64,000 bases of DNA from the NCBI GenBank assembly GCA_947044365.1, contig OX345636.1, positions 55,779,746-55,843,745 of the forward strand, given 5' to 3'. Positions 19,792 through 31,839 of this stretch are shown here, in pieces; within the stretch, counting starts at the first letter, position 1; every line of letters starts with the position of its first letter. Below the pieces are notes generated by a model. It saw only the letters and a list, made by a program, of their open reading frames with translations, did no database searches and was not told the origin of the DNA. The position numbers and the translations under genes are program-made. Origin of the DNA: Petrosia ficiformis. Taxonomy: Eukaryota; Porifera; Demospongiae; Haplosclerida; Petrosiidae.

Positions 19792-20779
19792 AATTATTTA
19801 TAAGGGTGAAAGAAAATTACAAGACACAAAGGTTGCCTAACAGATTGTGACAAGTGTGTATATAAATATTATCTGTACAGTTAACAGTGATGTATAGTGT
19901 ATATGTATGCAAGACAAAGAGGGAATAATTAGACAAGGTAAACAGCCAAAATTATTACTAAATAATATTATGATTGGTGTATGTATCAATATAACTATTA
20001 TAACTTATCTTAATAATTACTGAGTGGATCTTCAACCAGTACTTCAACTTCCTTCTAAGCAGAAGAACAACAGTAGCAGCTGAAGAAAAGCGTCTTCATA
20101 AATTATAACGAATCAATTAATGATAAACGAGGACTCGAGGACTAAAACATAAATGCGCATGCATGAGCAAATGTATCATCGTGGTATTCCTCGTGGTTAT
20201 ACAAATGAGCATGCGCAATTGTAGCCATGGTGATTTTAACAATGGCGTCCTCGCATAAAAAATGATTTCTGGAGTGGCAGAAACTCTCTTTTACATACTT
20301 TTTGAAGATATCATCTCAATACTTTCCGACCAGAATTTTACTATGAATGCGATTGGAATGGTGCTAAAATGATTGTGATAGTTCAACAAACAAAAAAATG
20401 ATTTGTCTGGAAAATAATAATATTAATAATAATTATGATGAAGATTTTGCCAGTTTGGCCACCCGCCAGTTCTCTACCTTAGCGACAATGTTTGGCCATC
20501 TAGAAGGTGTTGGTAGTCATAAAAACACTAGATATGAATAGGTATGTGTGTATTAAACTTACCTGTATATATTACCAGAGATTTCAGCTCATCACTTGCA
20601 ATTGAAATGTATGGGCGGCCATTTTTTTTCCGTGCCATCCCTACATAGAGAGTACTACCGTACTCTCTGATACCTGTATACCTATCCAAATAAGTATTTA
20701 TCTATGATAAACAAATTTTATAATAATTATTGTACTTTCAATTGCAACATAGTTATAATGTTATAAAATAGAACATTTC
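19792..20779. other. Spacer upstream of the Helitron gene
   Basis: Likely holds the 5' end and promoter of the Helitron on the minus strand, but no boundary was identified. Bases 20690-20730 share a small dispersed repeat with 7866-7905. CG-rich islands (ATGCGCATGCATG, GAGCATGCGCAA) lie at 20150-20220. Confidence 0.4.
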
Positions 20780-21476
20780 ATGTCTATAAAAGAAGTAGAA
20801 GAAGTAGAAAATACATCGCAAACAATCAAGTGCTTAACTTACACTGAGCATGGCTCTAAAAACATACCTGGCTCTACGCACCAGGTACATTTGCCAAACA
20901 AGGTAGTTCGCCACTATGCAAACAGTTCATTAGGCAAAATTTTGTTGTTTTGTTTAATTGGTCACCCTTTACATTTCGAAACTACCCGAGAAAGCAACTG
21001 AGAAGGATGTATTTTACTGTAAACCTGCAAAGAATATTGTTGTTGGAAAACCCTGGTACTTTGAAACCCCAGTAGGTGATAATATTCTGAAAAAGAAATT
21101 GAAGGACATTTTTGCTTTAGCTGTGCTAGACAGTTCAAACATATCCAACCATAGTCTTCGAGCAACTAGTGCAACAAGGTTGTTCAAAAAAGGTGTCCTA
21201 GAGAAGATTATCATGGAGCATAGCGGCCATCTTAGCACATCTGGAGTGAGATCTTATGAACGTACCTCTGAGTATCAAAAACAAACTGTCAGATGTGTTG
21301 TCAAGCTCATCAATTTGTAGCGATCGTAAGCCATTGAGTGAGATCATAACTGCTGAGACTAGTGTGAAGAAGGAAACAACATCAGAACCTCCTAAAGATG
21401 ACAGTTATTTGACTAACATTTCACCATCGTCAGATGATCCATCCAATAAAGAGAATGCTTCATCTAAAGTATCATG
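20780..21476 (+). pseudogene. Crypton-like tyrosine recombinase, C-terminal part, frameshifted
   Basis: The central piece (20958-21320) encodes NHSLRATSATRLF, then EKIIMEHSGHLSTSGVRSYE: the HxxR box, the GH(R/L)S block and the terminal Tyr of tyrosine recombinases of the Crypton / DUF3504 type. Upstream, GKPWYFETPVG matches the usual block before the catalytic core. A frameshift near 20960-21000 separates it from the preceding piece (from 20780), and a second near 21285 shifts the tail into frame 1, where it continues as SDVLSSSS... to 21476. The N-terminal half is missing. Confidence 0.75.
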
Positions 21477-21737
21477 AAGCATTAATTTTTACTTTCGGAA
21501 ATGTTGATGGCTGCACTTTCAATTTTAACTTTAACTGACAATCGATCATTAGAGTGTTTAATTCATCATTCAGTTCATCCCAATGACTTTTGTCTTTTGT
21601 TGAGTTAAGCTCATTATTAGTACATTTAGATGCATAGTGGGAGGGCCAGGACTATATTTTAAAATATAAAATTGGGTGCAGGTCTATATACAATATATAG
21701 ACCCCACGACATCAAAGGATGATGTCCCCGTTGCACT

Positions 21738-21748
21738 ATATAATATAT

Positions 21749-21809
<61 letters not shown>

Positions 21810-21842
21810 TTATATAATTATATATATATTATTATATATAAT
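21738..21842. repeat. (TA)n microsatellite
   Basis: Dense TA dinucleotide run with ATTATATA interruptions. Unlike the other long TA tracts in the window it carries no foldback element. A short inverted repeat, GTCTATATA / TATATAGAC, lies just before it (21691-21711). Confidence 0.85.
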
Positions 21843-21849
21843 TACGTAT

Positions 21850-22798
21850 ATACATTGCCACAAGTGTCAAACAGGATCCAGCATGCTAAAATTAGAAATG
21901 CAATCTAATCCTTACCTTTCTATTTTTTCTAGTATGCAAAGCACTTCTCTCACTTTCTCCTTAAATTCTATGACATAATAAGGCAGAATAGGATATGAAA
22001 TCGAAATATTTGCAAGCACTTAGCTTCTTTGAGTTTTTCAGTTACATTTCGTGGTTTTAAAACACCCTCATTGCAGATGCAATACTTTCTTTCCCGTAAC
22101 TTTCAAATTTCCATTACAAATATCTGAATGTTAGTTACATCTTCTGCGTATCAGGCGCGAGAGTTTAAATCAGGCCATTGTATCATAGTCAAATCATTAT
22201 TTAAATGTTCCATTTACAGAAACAGGATAGTGAAATGACTAAACGAGAGGTTTGTGTGTGTTTCCTTGTCAAGAATATCCAGACTCAGCATATTAATGAT
22301 ATTCTGTATGTCAGCACATGTCCGAGTTATCTCTGCATACTATTAATTTGCTGAGTCTGTATACTACAAAAATTGTGGTTGACTGCATACTCTCTGCATT
22401 TGTACAGTATGCATTACATATGCAGAGTCTACATAACACAAGATATATGAAGACTTTGCAGAGATAGTGTCCAAGTAATGAAATTAATTGCTTCCATCTA
22501 TAATGATAACAAAGACAATTAGCACTAGTTTTGTCAAAAGATTAACCTCTTTATTTGGTCTTGCCATGCAATCTCTTCAATGGAAAAATGAAGTATTCAT
22601 ATTATGTGTAATCAGTCTACAATGTATTGAAGACATATTCAATAACAAAATTGTTGCTGAAACAAAATTACAAACAACAAACAAAAAGCCAAATTCCTAC
22701 AAAGTAAAATTTTAATTAAAACCTGCATAATTAAAATAAAGTAGCAACAAAAATAACAGTTTTGTCAAGAGGTAGTACTAAATGGCAGAAAAACACTA
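21850..22798. other. Spacer, no gene seen
   Basis: No supported frame. At 22270-22350 an inverted pair (AGACTCAGCATATTAAT / ATTAATTTGCTGAGTCT) forms a hairpin of about 80 bp. Confidence 0.4.
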
Positions 22799-23419
22799 TC
22801 AAAAAGTGGTGCAAGGAGTGAAATCATCCTTCTTAATGTATTTACTGTAAATCGCAGGACTTTCAAGGTAATTCAATGCTTCTCTCACGATATCTCTTCT
22901 TCTCAATGCTTGTAGCGCTTTTAGGATAGTCTTCCAAGTTACGTGTGATGTCTCACATTTAATCCACTCGTTGAGAATTTTCTCTAATTTTGCTTCATCA
23001 GACAAATTCATATCCTTTTTCAAACCTTCACGAACGTTAAGAGGAACATGCAGTTCAGAACCAATATCAAACCAGGAAGATGAGATATTTCGTACCACGT
23101 CAAACACATCGGTAGGTTCTGGTGGTTTCTGAAGCAGGTCTTCATAGGTTTCACCTAACATAAATACATAAACACAATTATGGAAGCTAATTTAAAATTG
23201 CACTGCTTATTTTACAAAAGCTAGCAATCACTATTGACACTTGTGGTGACTCTTGAAACATGCAATTCAAAATCAATCTCAATCAAGTAAAACAATCTGC
23301 TCTTGCTTATAGTTCTGCTATTTAATGATGTAGTAATAATTATTCACCTGCAGGTTTCTTTGGCATGGTGATTTTGTCTTCATGAGGAAAAAGTTTTGGA
23401 GTATGCAGTGTAGAAGTAC
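22799..23419 (-). CDS. Death-fold protein, last two exons
   Basis: Two minus-strand exons: 23348-23419 (72 nt, between a GTTTTAG acceptor and a GTGAATA donor) and 22799-23154 (acceptor TGTTAG). Both junctions are phase 1, so the frame reads ...TMPKKPAG|ETYEDLLQ. The last exon encodes an about 85-residue Death-fold domain: PTDVFDVVRNISSSWFDIG, LHVPLNVREGLKKD, then KLEKILNEWIK and TWKTILKALQALRRRDI, with the two tryptophans and helix pattern typical of Death domains, ending DDFTPCTTF-stop. Upstream exons were not found; an ATG inside the 72-nt exon could be an internal start. Death domains assemble signalling complexes in the cytoplasm; partners here are unknown. Confidence 0.7.
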
Positions 23420-23683
23420 CTAAAACAAAGTATCAGGATAGTGAAATGACTATAATAATACTAGATCATCACATTTCATGATTATAACATAAATAAAAAA
23501 AATCAGGCAGACTGAGCTTTGTATACATAGTGTAAGCATGATTTATGTGCTTGACCTAGTTTCTAATGAAGGAAAAGTAAGTAATTAATATACTACCCCA
23601 CTTACCTGCTATTGTGAACTAATAAGCAAAATATATAATATAATTTTTTGCGATTTGATTTCAAATAAGCAATTAAAGGAAAG

Positions 23684-24569
23684 ATAGAGTTTTCTTTAGC
23701 TGATCATGTCATTAATTTGAGTAAAAGCAGATTGGATGGTCGTGCTTACTTAGATAGATTAGAAAGAGAACGATTTGAAGAGGTGTTTAGAGATCTGGGC
23801 ACTAGAGCAAAACGAGAGGAGTGGAAGGTAAAATATCCAATTGGCTAAATGTGCTACCATTACATGAGCATCAGTTTGACTTGTCCCCAGTTGATGCGAT
23901 TTCATTGAGGTATGAGAGGCAGTTTCTTGGATTGCCTGCTTACTATGATAGTTGTGGAGATAACTTTTCCATTCAACATGCTTTGGACTGCAAGAAAGGA
24001 TCCAGAGACATTTAATTAGAGATTCAGAGACATTTAATTAGAGATTCCTTGGGAGATGGGTGCGCCCCATGGTATTTCCGGAGGTTGTTAGAGAGCCTGT
24101 TGTTAGAGAAGCAGACGAGGAAAATGGAACTGGTTCCTTGGTGGCTGACTTGGGTGTGCGTGGCTTATGGCAATTGCAAATAATGGGGCTAATAGATGTC
24201 AGAGTGGTTGATACAGATGCACCCTCTCATATCAATAGGCCGGTCAAGGATATTTTGAGCACAGCAGAAAGAGTAAAGAAAAATAAATACAATGAAGCAA
24301 GTGAAGAGAGACGTGCTTCTTTTTCCCCATTTGTTGTATCAACAGATGGTTTCATGGGGCGGGAGGCAAGTTTTCTCATTAAGAATCTATCAGAAATGCT
24401 AGCTAATAAATGGCAAAGACAATATAGCGAGGTAAAGGGATGGTTAAAGGCTTGGCTGCTATTTTCAATCATTAGGGCAACTAGATTATGTATCAGGGGA
24501 TCAAGAGTAAAATGTAGAAGTGTTGGTATAGTTGACGGAGCTGACTTACCAGTCCACGAGGTCAACTAA
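23684..24569 (+). pseudogene. C-terminal part of a reverse-transcriptase-type retroelement protein
   Basis: The frame reads SLADHVINLSKSRLDGRAYL, then SNWLNVLPLHEHQFDLSPVD, LRYERQFLGLP, a DSCGDNFSIQHALDCKKG zinc-like block, and finally VADLGVRGLWQLQIMGLIDV, VVDTDAP and SEVKGWLKAWLLFSIIRAT. This block order is familiar from the C-terminus of metazoan retroelement polyproteins, after RT. The acidic ADLGVRG / DVRVVDTD pattern may be a nuclease-like fold (inference). Breaks: the frame shifts near 23820, and an exact 21-22 bp tandem duplication at 24003-24046 introduces a stop. The RT domain itself is missing. Confidence 0.6.
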
Positions 24570-26381
24570 TTGACTCAGTTATTAATTTGTTTAATTTCCT
24601 AATTGACAACTTTATTACCATAGATTACAGTTTGATTTAATTAAATTGTTTTATGTATGAATAATGTAGAATTCTTAGGGGTAATTCGTGATTGTAAGTG
24701 GGCAGTCTACACTACCTAACCACGTGGTAATATACGCATGCTCAGTTATTTGTCCCACCAAAAGAGCCATGTTCGATTGTGTGTGGGTGGTGAACTTCAA
24801 TGTAAAAGAGGGCACACCATGTGGCCTTTCTCAGAAAAACACGGCCTGTAGTCTGGCGTAGAATACACAAACAGTAAATCTGTGTGTCTGTTAATAATTA
24901 TCAAGAGGTTATGACAATATATCTGATATCACAGCGCAATTATCTAATGTAGGCTGGCTATCCATTCATTTCTATACTTTTCCTTCATCTAATCCACATG
25001 TATCTCAGTATAACAACATGTTAGTAGAGAGTATCATACCCAACAACCAACACAAAGATGATGTAAAGGTGTTTTCAGAAGCTGATTCATTCATCTATCC
25101 ATTCATCTCTGTATTTATTAATCTTTTATTCATCTTCATGTACAATAGTCCTCAATATAAAGTTCCTGTAACGTTATTGTGATAAATGTTGAAGTTTACA
25201 CAGTTGAAGATTCTAACTTACTTCACTGGAAATGAGAGTTGTTTGGAATCTATATAAAAAACTAAAAATCATTTTTCGCTAGGGGTTGAAAAATGACTTA
25301 CCTGTATAACATTTGCATTTCAAACAACTCAGGCATCTTGCTTACTTTGTTAGATAGAAGTCATTAGAAGAGCTTCTAAGGTAGCCATATATACAAAATT
25401 ATCCTTTGTTTGGTAAAGCAGCAAGGCAAATGTTTGAACAGAAAAGTCTGCCATCATGCATAATCATATATGCGTAACACATATGTACTAAGTGCATTCT
25501 ACATGAGTCTATACATCTATGATGCGGATACTCTATATTGAAGGCTACTGTACATGATGTCTTGTAAATATGCAAAAAAATCATTAAGATAAAAGAAACT
25601 GAGATGCAATGAAGACATTTATTTAGTTGTAGTGAAATATTGGGCTACACATCAAATGAAATTGATAAAGATGCTAAGCAATGTCGCTAACTACTACACT
25701 TTCAAACACTGGCTTCTTAGATAACAAAATACATTTTTGGTATATATGGCTTTCTTAGAGGCTTTCTGTCTGCCTATGTGAGTTAAACAATACTGCTATT
25801 TAACGTTACTGGCGTCACCCATGGGACTACTGCATTTGTATATACTTTCAAGTGCTTGCCTCTCTTTCTATTATTAAAGCAAGGCATTAATTAGGCATCA
25901 ATCACTTTTTTTAACAACAATTCTTCTCAAATTATATGACTATACATGTACATGTACACAGTACATGTATATTGTATCAATCCATACTATATACTAATAT
26001 ATAGTATTGAGATATAATGTTAGCCAAGTCATTATAAGAAGCCATTATAAGAAGCCATTATAAACCCTCAGGCTGACTATAACTGAATTATCATGAGAAG
26101 GTCTTGTGTATTATGTTAACATTGTATGTATGTATATATTTGTAAGTAGAGGATTAATGATACTGTCGAAGATGGTATTATTTATAATCTTGTGAGAGTA
26201 AACTCACAACAGGTGATGGGAAATCCCCACTCTTTATGTAATCCTGATGAGTACATCACTTCTTTTCTTTAGGAACATAAGAGATATTGTCGCAGCAATT
26301 ACAACCAACCGAAGGAAATGAAAGTTGAGTTTTCAGTCAGTTTGGCTAATGATACTATTTAGAAAGCTCAATTAATTATAG
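24570..26381. other. Spacer with a weak segmental duplication
   Basis: No exon could be supported. Bases 24775-25085 resemble 29770-30075 in order and strand (GTGTGGGTGGTGAA, a TCCATTCATTTCT block, GAGAGTATC), so an old tandem duplication embraces the neighbouring Death-fold gene. The rest is AT-rich; a triplicated AAGCCATTATA motif is at 26025-26065. Confidence 0.4.
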
Positions 26382-26891
26382 TTTCCAGAACTAGTACCGA
26401 ACAACAACAGAGTCAAGATATTGAGGATAGTACAGGTGAGAAATAAACTAATTAAGATAAATCCATGATGTTATCAGAGATGTAGAAAAAAAGAAAAAAA
26501 AGAAAGAAAGAAAAAGAGAAAGAAAGACACCTGAGGCAAAGGAAAAATGAAAATGAGAGTTGCTTACGTGGGATTCGAACCACGACACCCAGTATGTACA
26601 TGTAAACCAGCATGGTCGTAGACAATATTTTTAGTTTTGGTGTGCCAGCTAAACAGTGGTGGATCTAGCCTTGAAGTGTGACAACGTTTAACAATAATGG
26701 TGATCATGTACTCCAACTAGGGGGGTCTAGGGTCATGCTTCCGGGGAAAACCTTGATTTTGGACCATTAAAAGGGGCAATATGATAAAATATCGGAATAG
26801 ATTTATACTTTAATACATGACAAAAAAAAATCGAAATGACGCAACTTCCTTAACTATGTATACAATGCATAACATGTAAGTGGCCACAAAC

Positions 26892-26946
<55 letters not shown>

Positions 26947-29727
26947 ATAGTTAACAGAAACATCAAAGAGCCAACAGGGCGTATATATGGCATATATCCC
27001 CGACCACAGGGCAGTTATACAACCGCAGGGAAGTTATGCAACTACATCAAAGTTCGTTCACGAGTACAGCAGGGATATATGTAATATATCATCGCTGGTA
27101 TGACTCATGCACATACGCAGTCGATCTAGTCACCAAAAGTCTACAGAGAATGAAGGCTATGTCGATAAGTAAACACACAAAAGAAGCACTCTTTGTCTCT
27201 TAAAAAAAAAGAACCAGTAGATGGGCGTTTCTCCCAAGAACTTTTCGCCCCATATTGCTGAAAGTGTAAGGTGTGTTAGCCTGTTACTCGTGTCCATTGT
27301 CCTGTTCTTCTTTGATGTTTCTGTTAGCTATAGAATATATTATATGTACCATGGTTTCTCGGTATATATGGTGAATATAAGACCCTCGCACCTCCATATT
27401 GGTCCTCGGTTTCGCCTCGGGCCAATATCTCGGTGCTCGGGTCTTATATTCGCCATATATCCCTCGAAGCCATGGTATATATATTACATATAAACATACA
27501 TTGAACCCGTGGGAAAGTAATCATAGAGATGGCCTTTTGGTCAATAAAAAATAGAATCGCAGAATTCTGAAATATAATGCCTAACATTACATTATGATAA
27601 TGTAAAACAAACTCTCCATACAATGATACCCTTGATCATTTCTTGACTGTTTCACTTAAAGAACACATATAATACCAGTGTCAATGGCTGTTTTGATACC
27701 ATGTGAATACATTCAAAAACTTATCAATAATAACTTAAATTCATTAATAATCAATATTTTTGCTAATTAAATTCTTGACCGTCTTCCAAAGACACTGGAA
27801 GATTAGTGGGTGCTTCACTCATGGTTCCATTTCATGAAGTACTGATACACATTACTGAATCCTATTATCAGTGTATAACAAATCCATTCATCCATCCAGC
27901 CATCCAGCCGTCTATACATCCATCCATCTATCCAATACTTCCATCTATCTAATCCAGTCATCTATTCACCTATTAATCCCATACATCAATCCACCCATCC
28001 ATCCATCAGCAATCTATCCATCCATTCATCCATCCATCCACGTATCAGCAATCCATCCATTCATTAACCATCCATGAACCCATTAACTATCCACCCATCC
28101 ATTCATCCATCCATCCATCTCTCTATCTACATGTATCTTTTATCTTCATGTGTATGTATTGATCTATCTTTATGTGCACATGTATGTTTATATATCTGTT
28201 ACATTCATCTATCCATCAATTATTTATTCATTTATTCATCCATTGATATCACATATATCTATTTCTCAGATCTATCTTCCCAATATAAAGACATGATTAC
28301 ACAAGTAATTCTCATTTATAAAAGTACATTTACATATAAAACATATATTGGTCTGTCTGCATGTCAATGTATGTACATATAAATATTTATATTATAATTA
28401 TTTTATAATTATTACAGTATATATAATTTATACATGTATATATTTATATATACATGTAATTATATTATAACTGTTATATTACATTTTATATAGGTGAGTA
28501 TAGAACATTGATGATTAGGAGAAAGAAACTGAACTTACTGAAGATAAGATCATGACCCTATCGTAAGGTTTGGATTTAGTTCTGTTCTACATGTACGTGT
28601 ACGTTTACCAGTGTACATGTACTAATATCAAGTAGTATATGTACATATCAAGGGGTATATGTACATGTACGAATATTTAAAGTACTTAAATTCATTAATA
28701 ATCAATATTTTTGCTAATTAAATTCTTGACCGTCTTCCAAAGACACTGAAGATTAGTGGGTGCTTCACTCATGGTTCCATTTCATGAAGTACTGATACAC
28801 ATTACTGAATCCTATTATCAGTATATCACAAATCCATTCATCCTAGAACATGTACTAATATCAGGTGGTATATGTACATGTACTAATATCAAGTAGTATA
28901 TGTACATATCAAGGCTGTGACGAATGCTCTACTTCAGTTTTCATTTTGTTATTGGTTTGAATATGTAAACAATATAAAAGCTGCGTGATAAAATTAATTA
29001 TTGCACGAAGGTTCGAATGCTTTGAATGTTTTGAAAACAAAGGTTCGAAGGTCAACATTTCACTTTCGAACCAACCCTGGTATATGTACATGTACGGATA
29101 TAAAGTGGTATATGTACAAGTATATGTACATGTATTAGTATCAAGTGGTAGATGTACATGTACTAATATCAATTGGTATATGTGTGTGTGTTTGTGTGTC
29201 TGTGTGTCTGTGTGTCTGTGTGTGATACATCATTGTTAAATAAGTCAAACAATCTCAGTCATCCTATGATTGATACCCCACTCACTGTCATAAATCTAAC
29301 TAATGTAAGGATTATGATCTGATAAAAATAAAAAAATTTTATTTGCACTATATATTAGTCATGATATTAATATTTAGTGTGTTACAATAAGAAAATTGCA
29401 AGTCTCTATATACATTATGATTACTATCTTAATTGTTATTTTATATAATTATATAATATAATAATAGGATCCATTCCAGATGATGCTTCCAACATCCTCT
29501 TCAGTCATTTATCAGATATTACAGAGGTTCAATCATTTTGTATCTATCTTGGACTAGGATCAGAGTGTGATAAACAGTATAACTCTCCTAATGAACAGAA
29601 AATTGTGATGCTTAGAAAGTGGCAAGACCTTCCAATAAGGACTTGGCGAGATTTTATCCGGCCATTTGTGATGCTACAGAAATGTGTGAAAGCTCAAGAA
29701 CTAGCAAAGACAATTCTGTGTATTTAA
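26382..29727 (+). CDS. Death-fold protein, last two exons
   Basis: Exon 26382-26435 (acceptor ATTATAG, donor GTGAGAAA) encodes a polar linker SRTSTEQQQSQDIEDST. The final exon 29468-29727 (acceptor AATAG) encodes a Death-like helical bundle: SIPDDASNILFSHLSDIT, QSFCIYLGLGSECDKQYN, KIVMLRKWQDLPIRTWRDFI and CVKAQELAKTILCI-stop. Both splice borders are phase 1 and fit each other. The last exon has no ATG of its own. The 3-kb intron carries the second TA-embedded foldback element, an ATCC microsatellite and GTACATGTAC repeats. Upstream exons were not identified. It is a diverged relative, at fold level, of the minus-strand Death gene at 22799. Confidence 0.55.
26575..26600 (-). other. tRNA-like B-box remnant
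   Basis: The minus strand reads GTGGTTCGAATCCCACG, a near-perfect T-arm with RNA polymerase III B box. No matching acceptor stem or A box is found upstream, so it is a relic of a tRNA or tRNA-derived SINE rather than a gene. Confidence 0.4.
26832..27530. mobile_element. Short dispersed repeat X, interrupted by the foldback element
   Basis: The left half (ACTTCCTTAACTATGTATAC...CACAAACATATATA, 26849-26900) and right half (ACATACATTGAACCCGTGGG...ATGGCC, 27487-27530) are the two sides of a repeat found uninterrupted at 34268-34400. Here the TA tract of the repeat is expanded and holds foldback copy 2. Confidence 0.65.
26945..27476 (+). mobile_element. TA-embedded compound foldback element, copy 2
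   Basis: Same start (CCATAGTTAACAGAAACATC) and same terminal palindrome as copy 1, with (TA)n on the left and TATATATTACATATA on the right. It differs from copy 1 by small indels near 27110-27170. The palindrome tip, CTCGGTTTCGCCTCGG, is again CG-rich. Confidence 0.75.
27732..27893 (+). repeat. 162-bp direct repeat, copy 1
   Basis: Nearly identical to 28684-28843 (from ACTTAAATTCATTAATAATC to CAAATCCATTCATCC), about 950 bp apart in the same direction. Only a few bases differ, so the duplication is recent. Confidence 0.85.
27885..28130. repeat. (ATCC)n microsatellite, degenerate
   Basis: Tetranucleotide CCAT runs with many interruptions; the open frames through it (HPSIHPS-like) are repeat artefacts. 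Confidence 0.8.
28590..29190. repeat. GTACATGTAC-rich tandem repeats and 162-bp repeat copy 2
   Basis: Irregular copies of TATGTACATGTACTAATATCAAGTGG occur at 28590-28675, 28850-28910 and 29085-29180. Copy 2 of the 162-bp direct repeat (28684-28843) lies inside. Bases 28915-29085 are an unrelated insert. A (GT)n run closes the region. Confidence 0.7.
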
Positions 29728-30940
29728 CTTAGATTATATTACTTTTTAATAATTTTAATTGCCAGTTTGATTCTGTGTGGGTGGTGAATTTTGCACTTAA
29801 TTAAAAAGCTTGGGAATGAGGCTGTATTGTGGAAATTCTACCATGCTACAGAGTTGAACAGTAAGTTTGTGTGTATGTACATGTTAATTTGGTTCATAAA
29901 GTATAAATTATCGATGTTGATGATTATCAATAGGTTAATACTGATATCATAATGATCCATTCATTTCTCTACCTTTTCTTTCATCTCTCTATCTGTGTAT
30001 GACGACATTACTAGAGAGTATCGATATCATACGTGATGTACAGATAGTTTTAGAAGCTTTGTGATTCTTTGGATTTTGATTCTTACTATGGCATCAACAC
30101 TGTCTAGTAGAGATCATTGGAATTTATGCTTTACGGAACTAACACAATGATTGTAAGTTATGTATGCCATTGTCAAACCAGTAGTCTATCTATCCATCAA
30201 TTCATTTGTCTATCAATGTCTTTATCTTTCCATCCTCTCTATATCATGTTTAGTAATCTATTCATCTGTTTGTCCAGTTATTCATTTTATCCTGTTCATA
30301 TATGTATGTAACTATGTATGTGTATGTATTAATGAATGATGTTGGGTGACATGTCAGTGGTTTAGTGATCTGTATAGTATCAATTTAGTGCATTTGACTA
30401 CCTAGCTGGATCAAAAATTAGGAATCAAAATTTAAAAAAAAGATGAATTTATATCATACAGTAAGAAATACTTCAATGAGTCAATATAAGATTCCACATT
30501 GCTTCATATTTTTATAAAGTGGTAAGGCTCTTATTTAATCAAATTGCTTATTTGGTGGTACCTCAAGTGAAAATGTGACCAAAATGTCGAGAGTCTGTAC
30601 TGTTAAGTTTATATAGTTGTAATATGATTTGCAGTACTGAATCCTCTTTCACAATATACAGAGATGACTAGAAGGACTAGCATAATGATAAGTAGGTGAG
30701 ATATTTGCGCATACAATACTAAGTGGATTTGTAAAAACATTAATGCAAAAGAACTTTTCTGGAAATTACAAATAACAAAGTCAGTTCATATCTAATTCTC
30801 AATTTATTAGGATTGTGTAGGGGTTGTGCTCATTTGTGGATGGTTAGAATAATGTTGAATAGCAATTTATAGCTCTACTTCTCCATAGTTGGACGTATCA
30901 GCCTTTTAGTGTAAGACAGTTGTAGGAAAGACATTGGATG
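29728..30940. other. Spacer, no gene seen
   Basis: Contains the second side of the weak duplication described at 24775-25085 and otherwise AT-rich sequence without supported exons. Confidence 0.4.
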
Positions 30941-30954
30941 AAATATTTTGAAGG

Positions 30955-31810
30955 TTCGAGATGTATGGTTCCATAGAGAGGAAGACAGGATCTGGGCCAC
31001 CGTCAAAGATAACAGCTGAAGTAAAGAGAATAGTGGAAGAGAAGATGAGAGAAGACGATGAGACTACCGCTTGTCAGCTGCACTTGCTACTCACCTCTAG
31101 AGCCATTAGTATAATTATCGTTAAGAACTGTCTTCAGATGCCGTACATCTCTAGGATGGACCTTTAGAGGTAGTACTTACTGCCAACTCATTAGAGATGC
31201 TAATAAAGTAAAGAGACTTGATTGGGCAAAACAATACAAAGATGATGACTTCACAAATGTGATATACACTGATGAGTGTACTGTGCAACTTGAGACCCAT
31301 TGTCGATTCTGTTGCAGGAAGAAAGGTGAAACACCAAAACCTAAACCTAGACCTAAACATTCTTTGAATCTCCACATTTGGGCGGGAATCAGTTGTAAGG
31401 GCAGTACAGAGATCTGTATTTTCGAAGGCATAATGGATAAATACTTGTATGTTGAAATTTTGCATGAGACTTTATTACCACAAGTTTATCCGAATAGTCA
31501 CAGATTCATGGCTGATAATGACTCAAAAGACACTTGAAAAATTGCATAGACATTTTAAAAAGAGAATGATATTCACTGGTGGAGAACACCTGCCAAAAGT
31601 CCCGATCTTAATCCCATAGAGAATTTGTGGCATGGGTTAAAGGAGTTTATAAGGAGAGAAGTGAAGCCAAGGAATAAGCAGCAACTTTGTGATGGGATTA
31701 TAGAATTTTGGAGAACAGTTGATGTAAGAAAGTGTGAAAAATATATCAAACACCTTAAGAAAGTTATACCACAGGTCATCGAATTAAATGGAAACGCTAC
31801 AGGATACTGA
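30955..31810 (+). pseudogene. Tc1-type transposase, dead
   Basis: The order is that of Tc1/mariner transposases. First comes a GSIERKTGSGPPSKITAEVK linker after the paired HTH, then LDWAKQYKDDDFTNVIYTDE with the first catalytic Asp, HIWAGISCKGSTE, MADNDSKDT with the second Asp, and SPDLNPIENLWHGLKEF with the third acidic residue. Three in-frame stops (TGA, TAG, TAA) lie together at 31535-31555, right after the second catalytic block. A frame break near 31100-31165 splits the N-terminal part. The first HTH is missing and terminal inverted repeats were not found. Confidence 0.85.
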
Positions 31811-31839
31811 TGTTACATGTTGTTTGTTTTTTAACGGCT

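Noticed and set aside
25304..25345. Possible minus-strand first exon (MPELFEMQMLY then GTAAGTC)
   Set aside because: It would end in phase 2, while the next supported minus-strand exon (23419) needs phase 1.
28985..29239. Frames on both strands through GTACATGT / GTGT repeats
   Set aside because: Simple-repeat artefacts.
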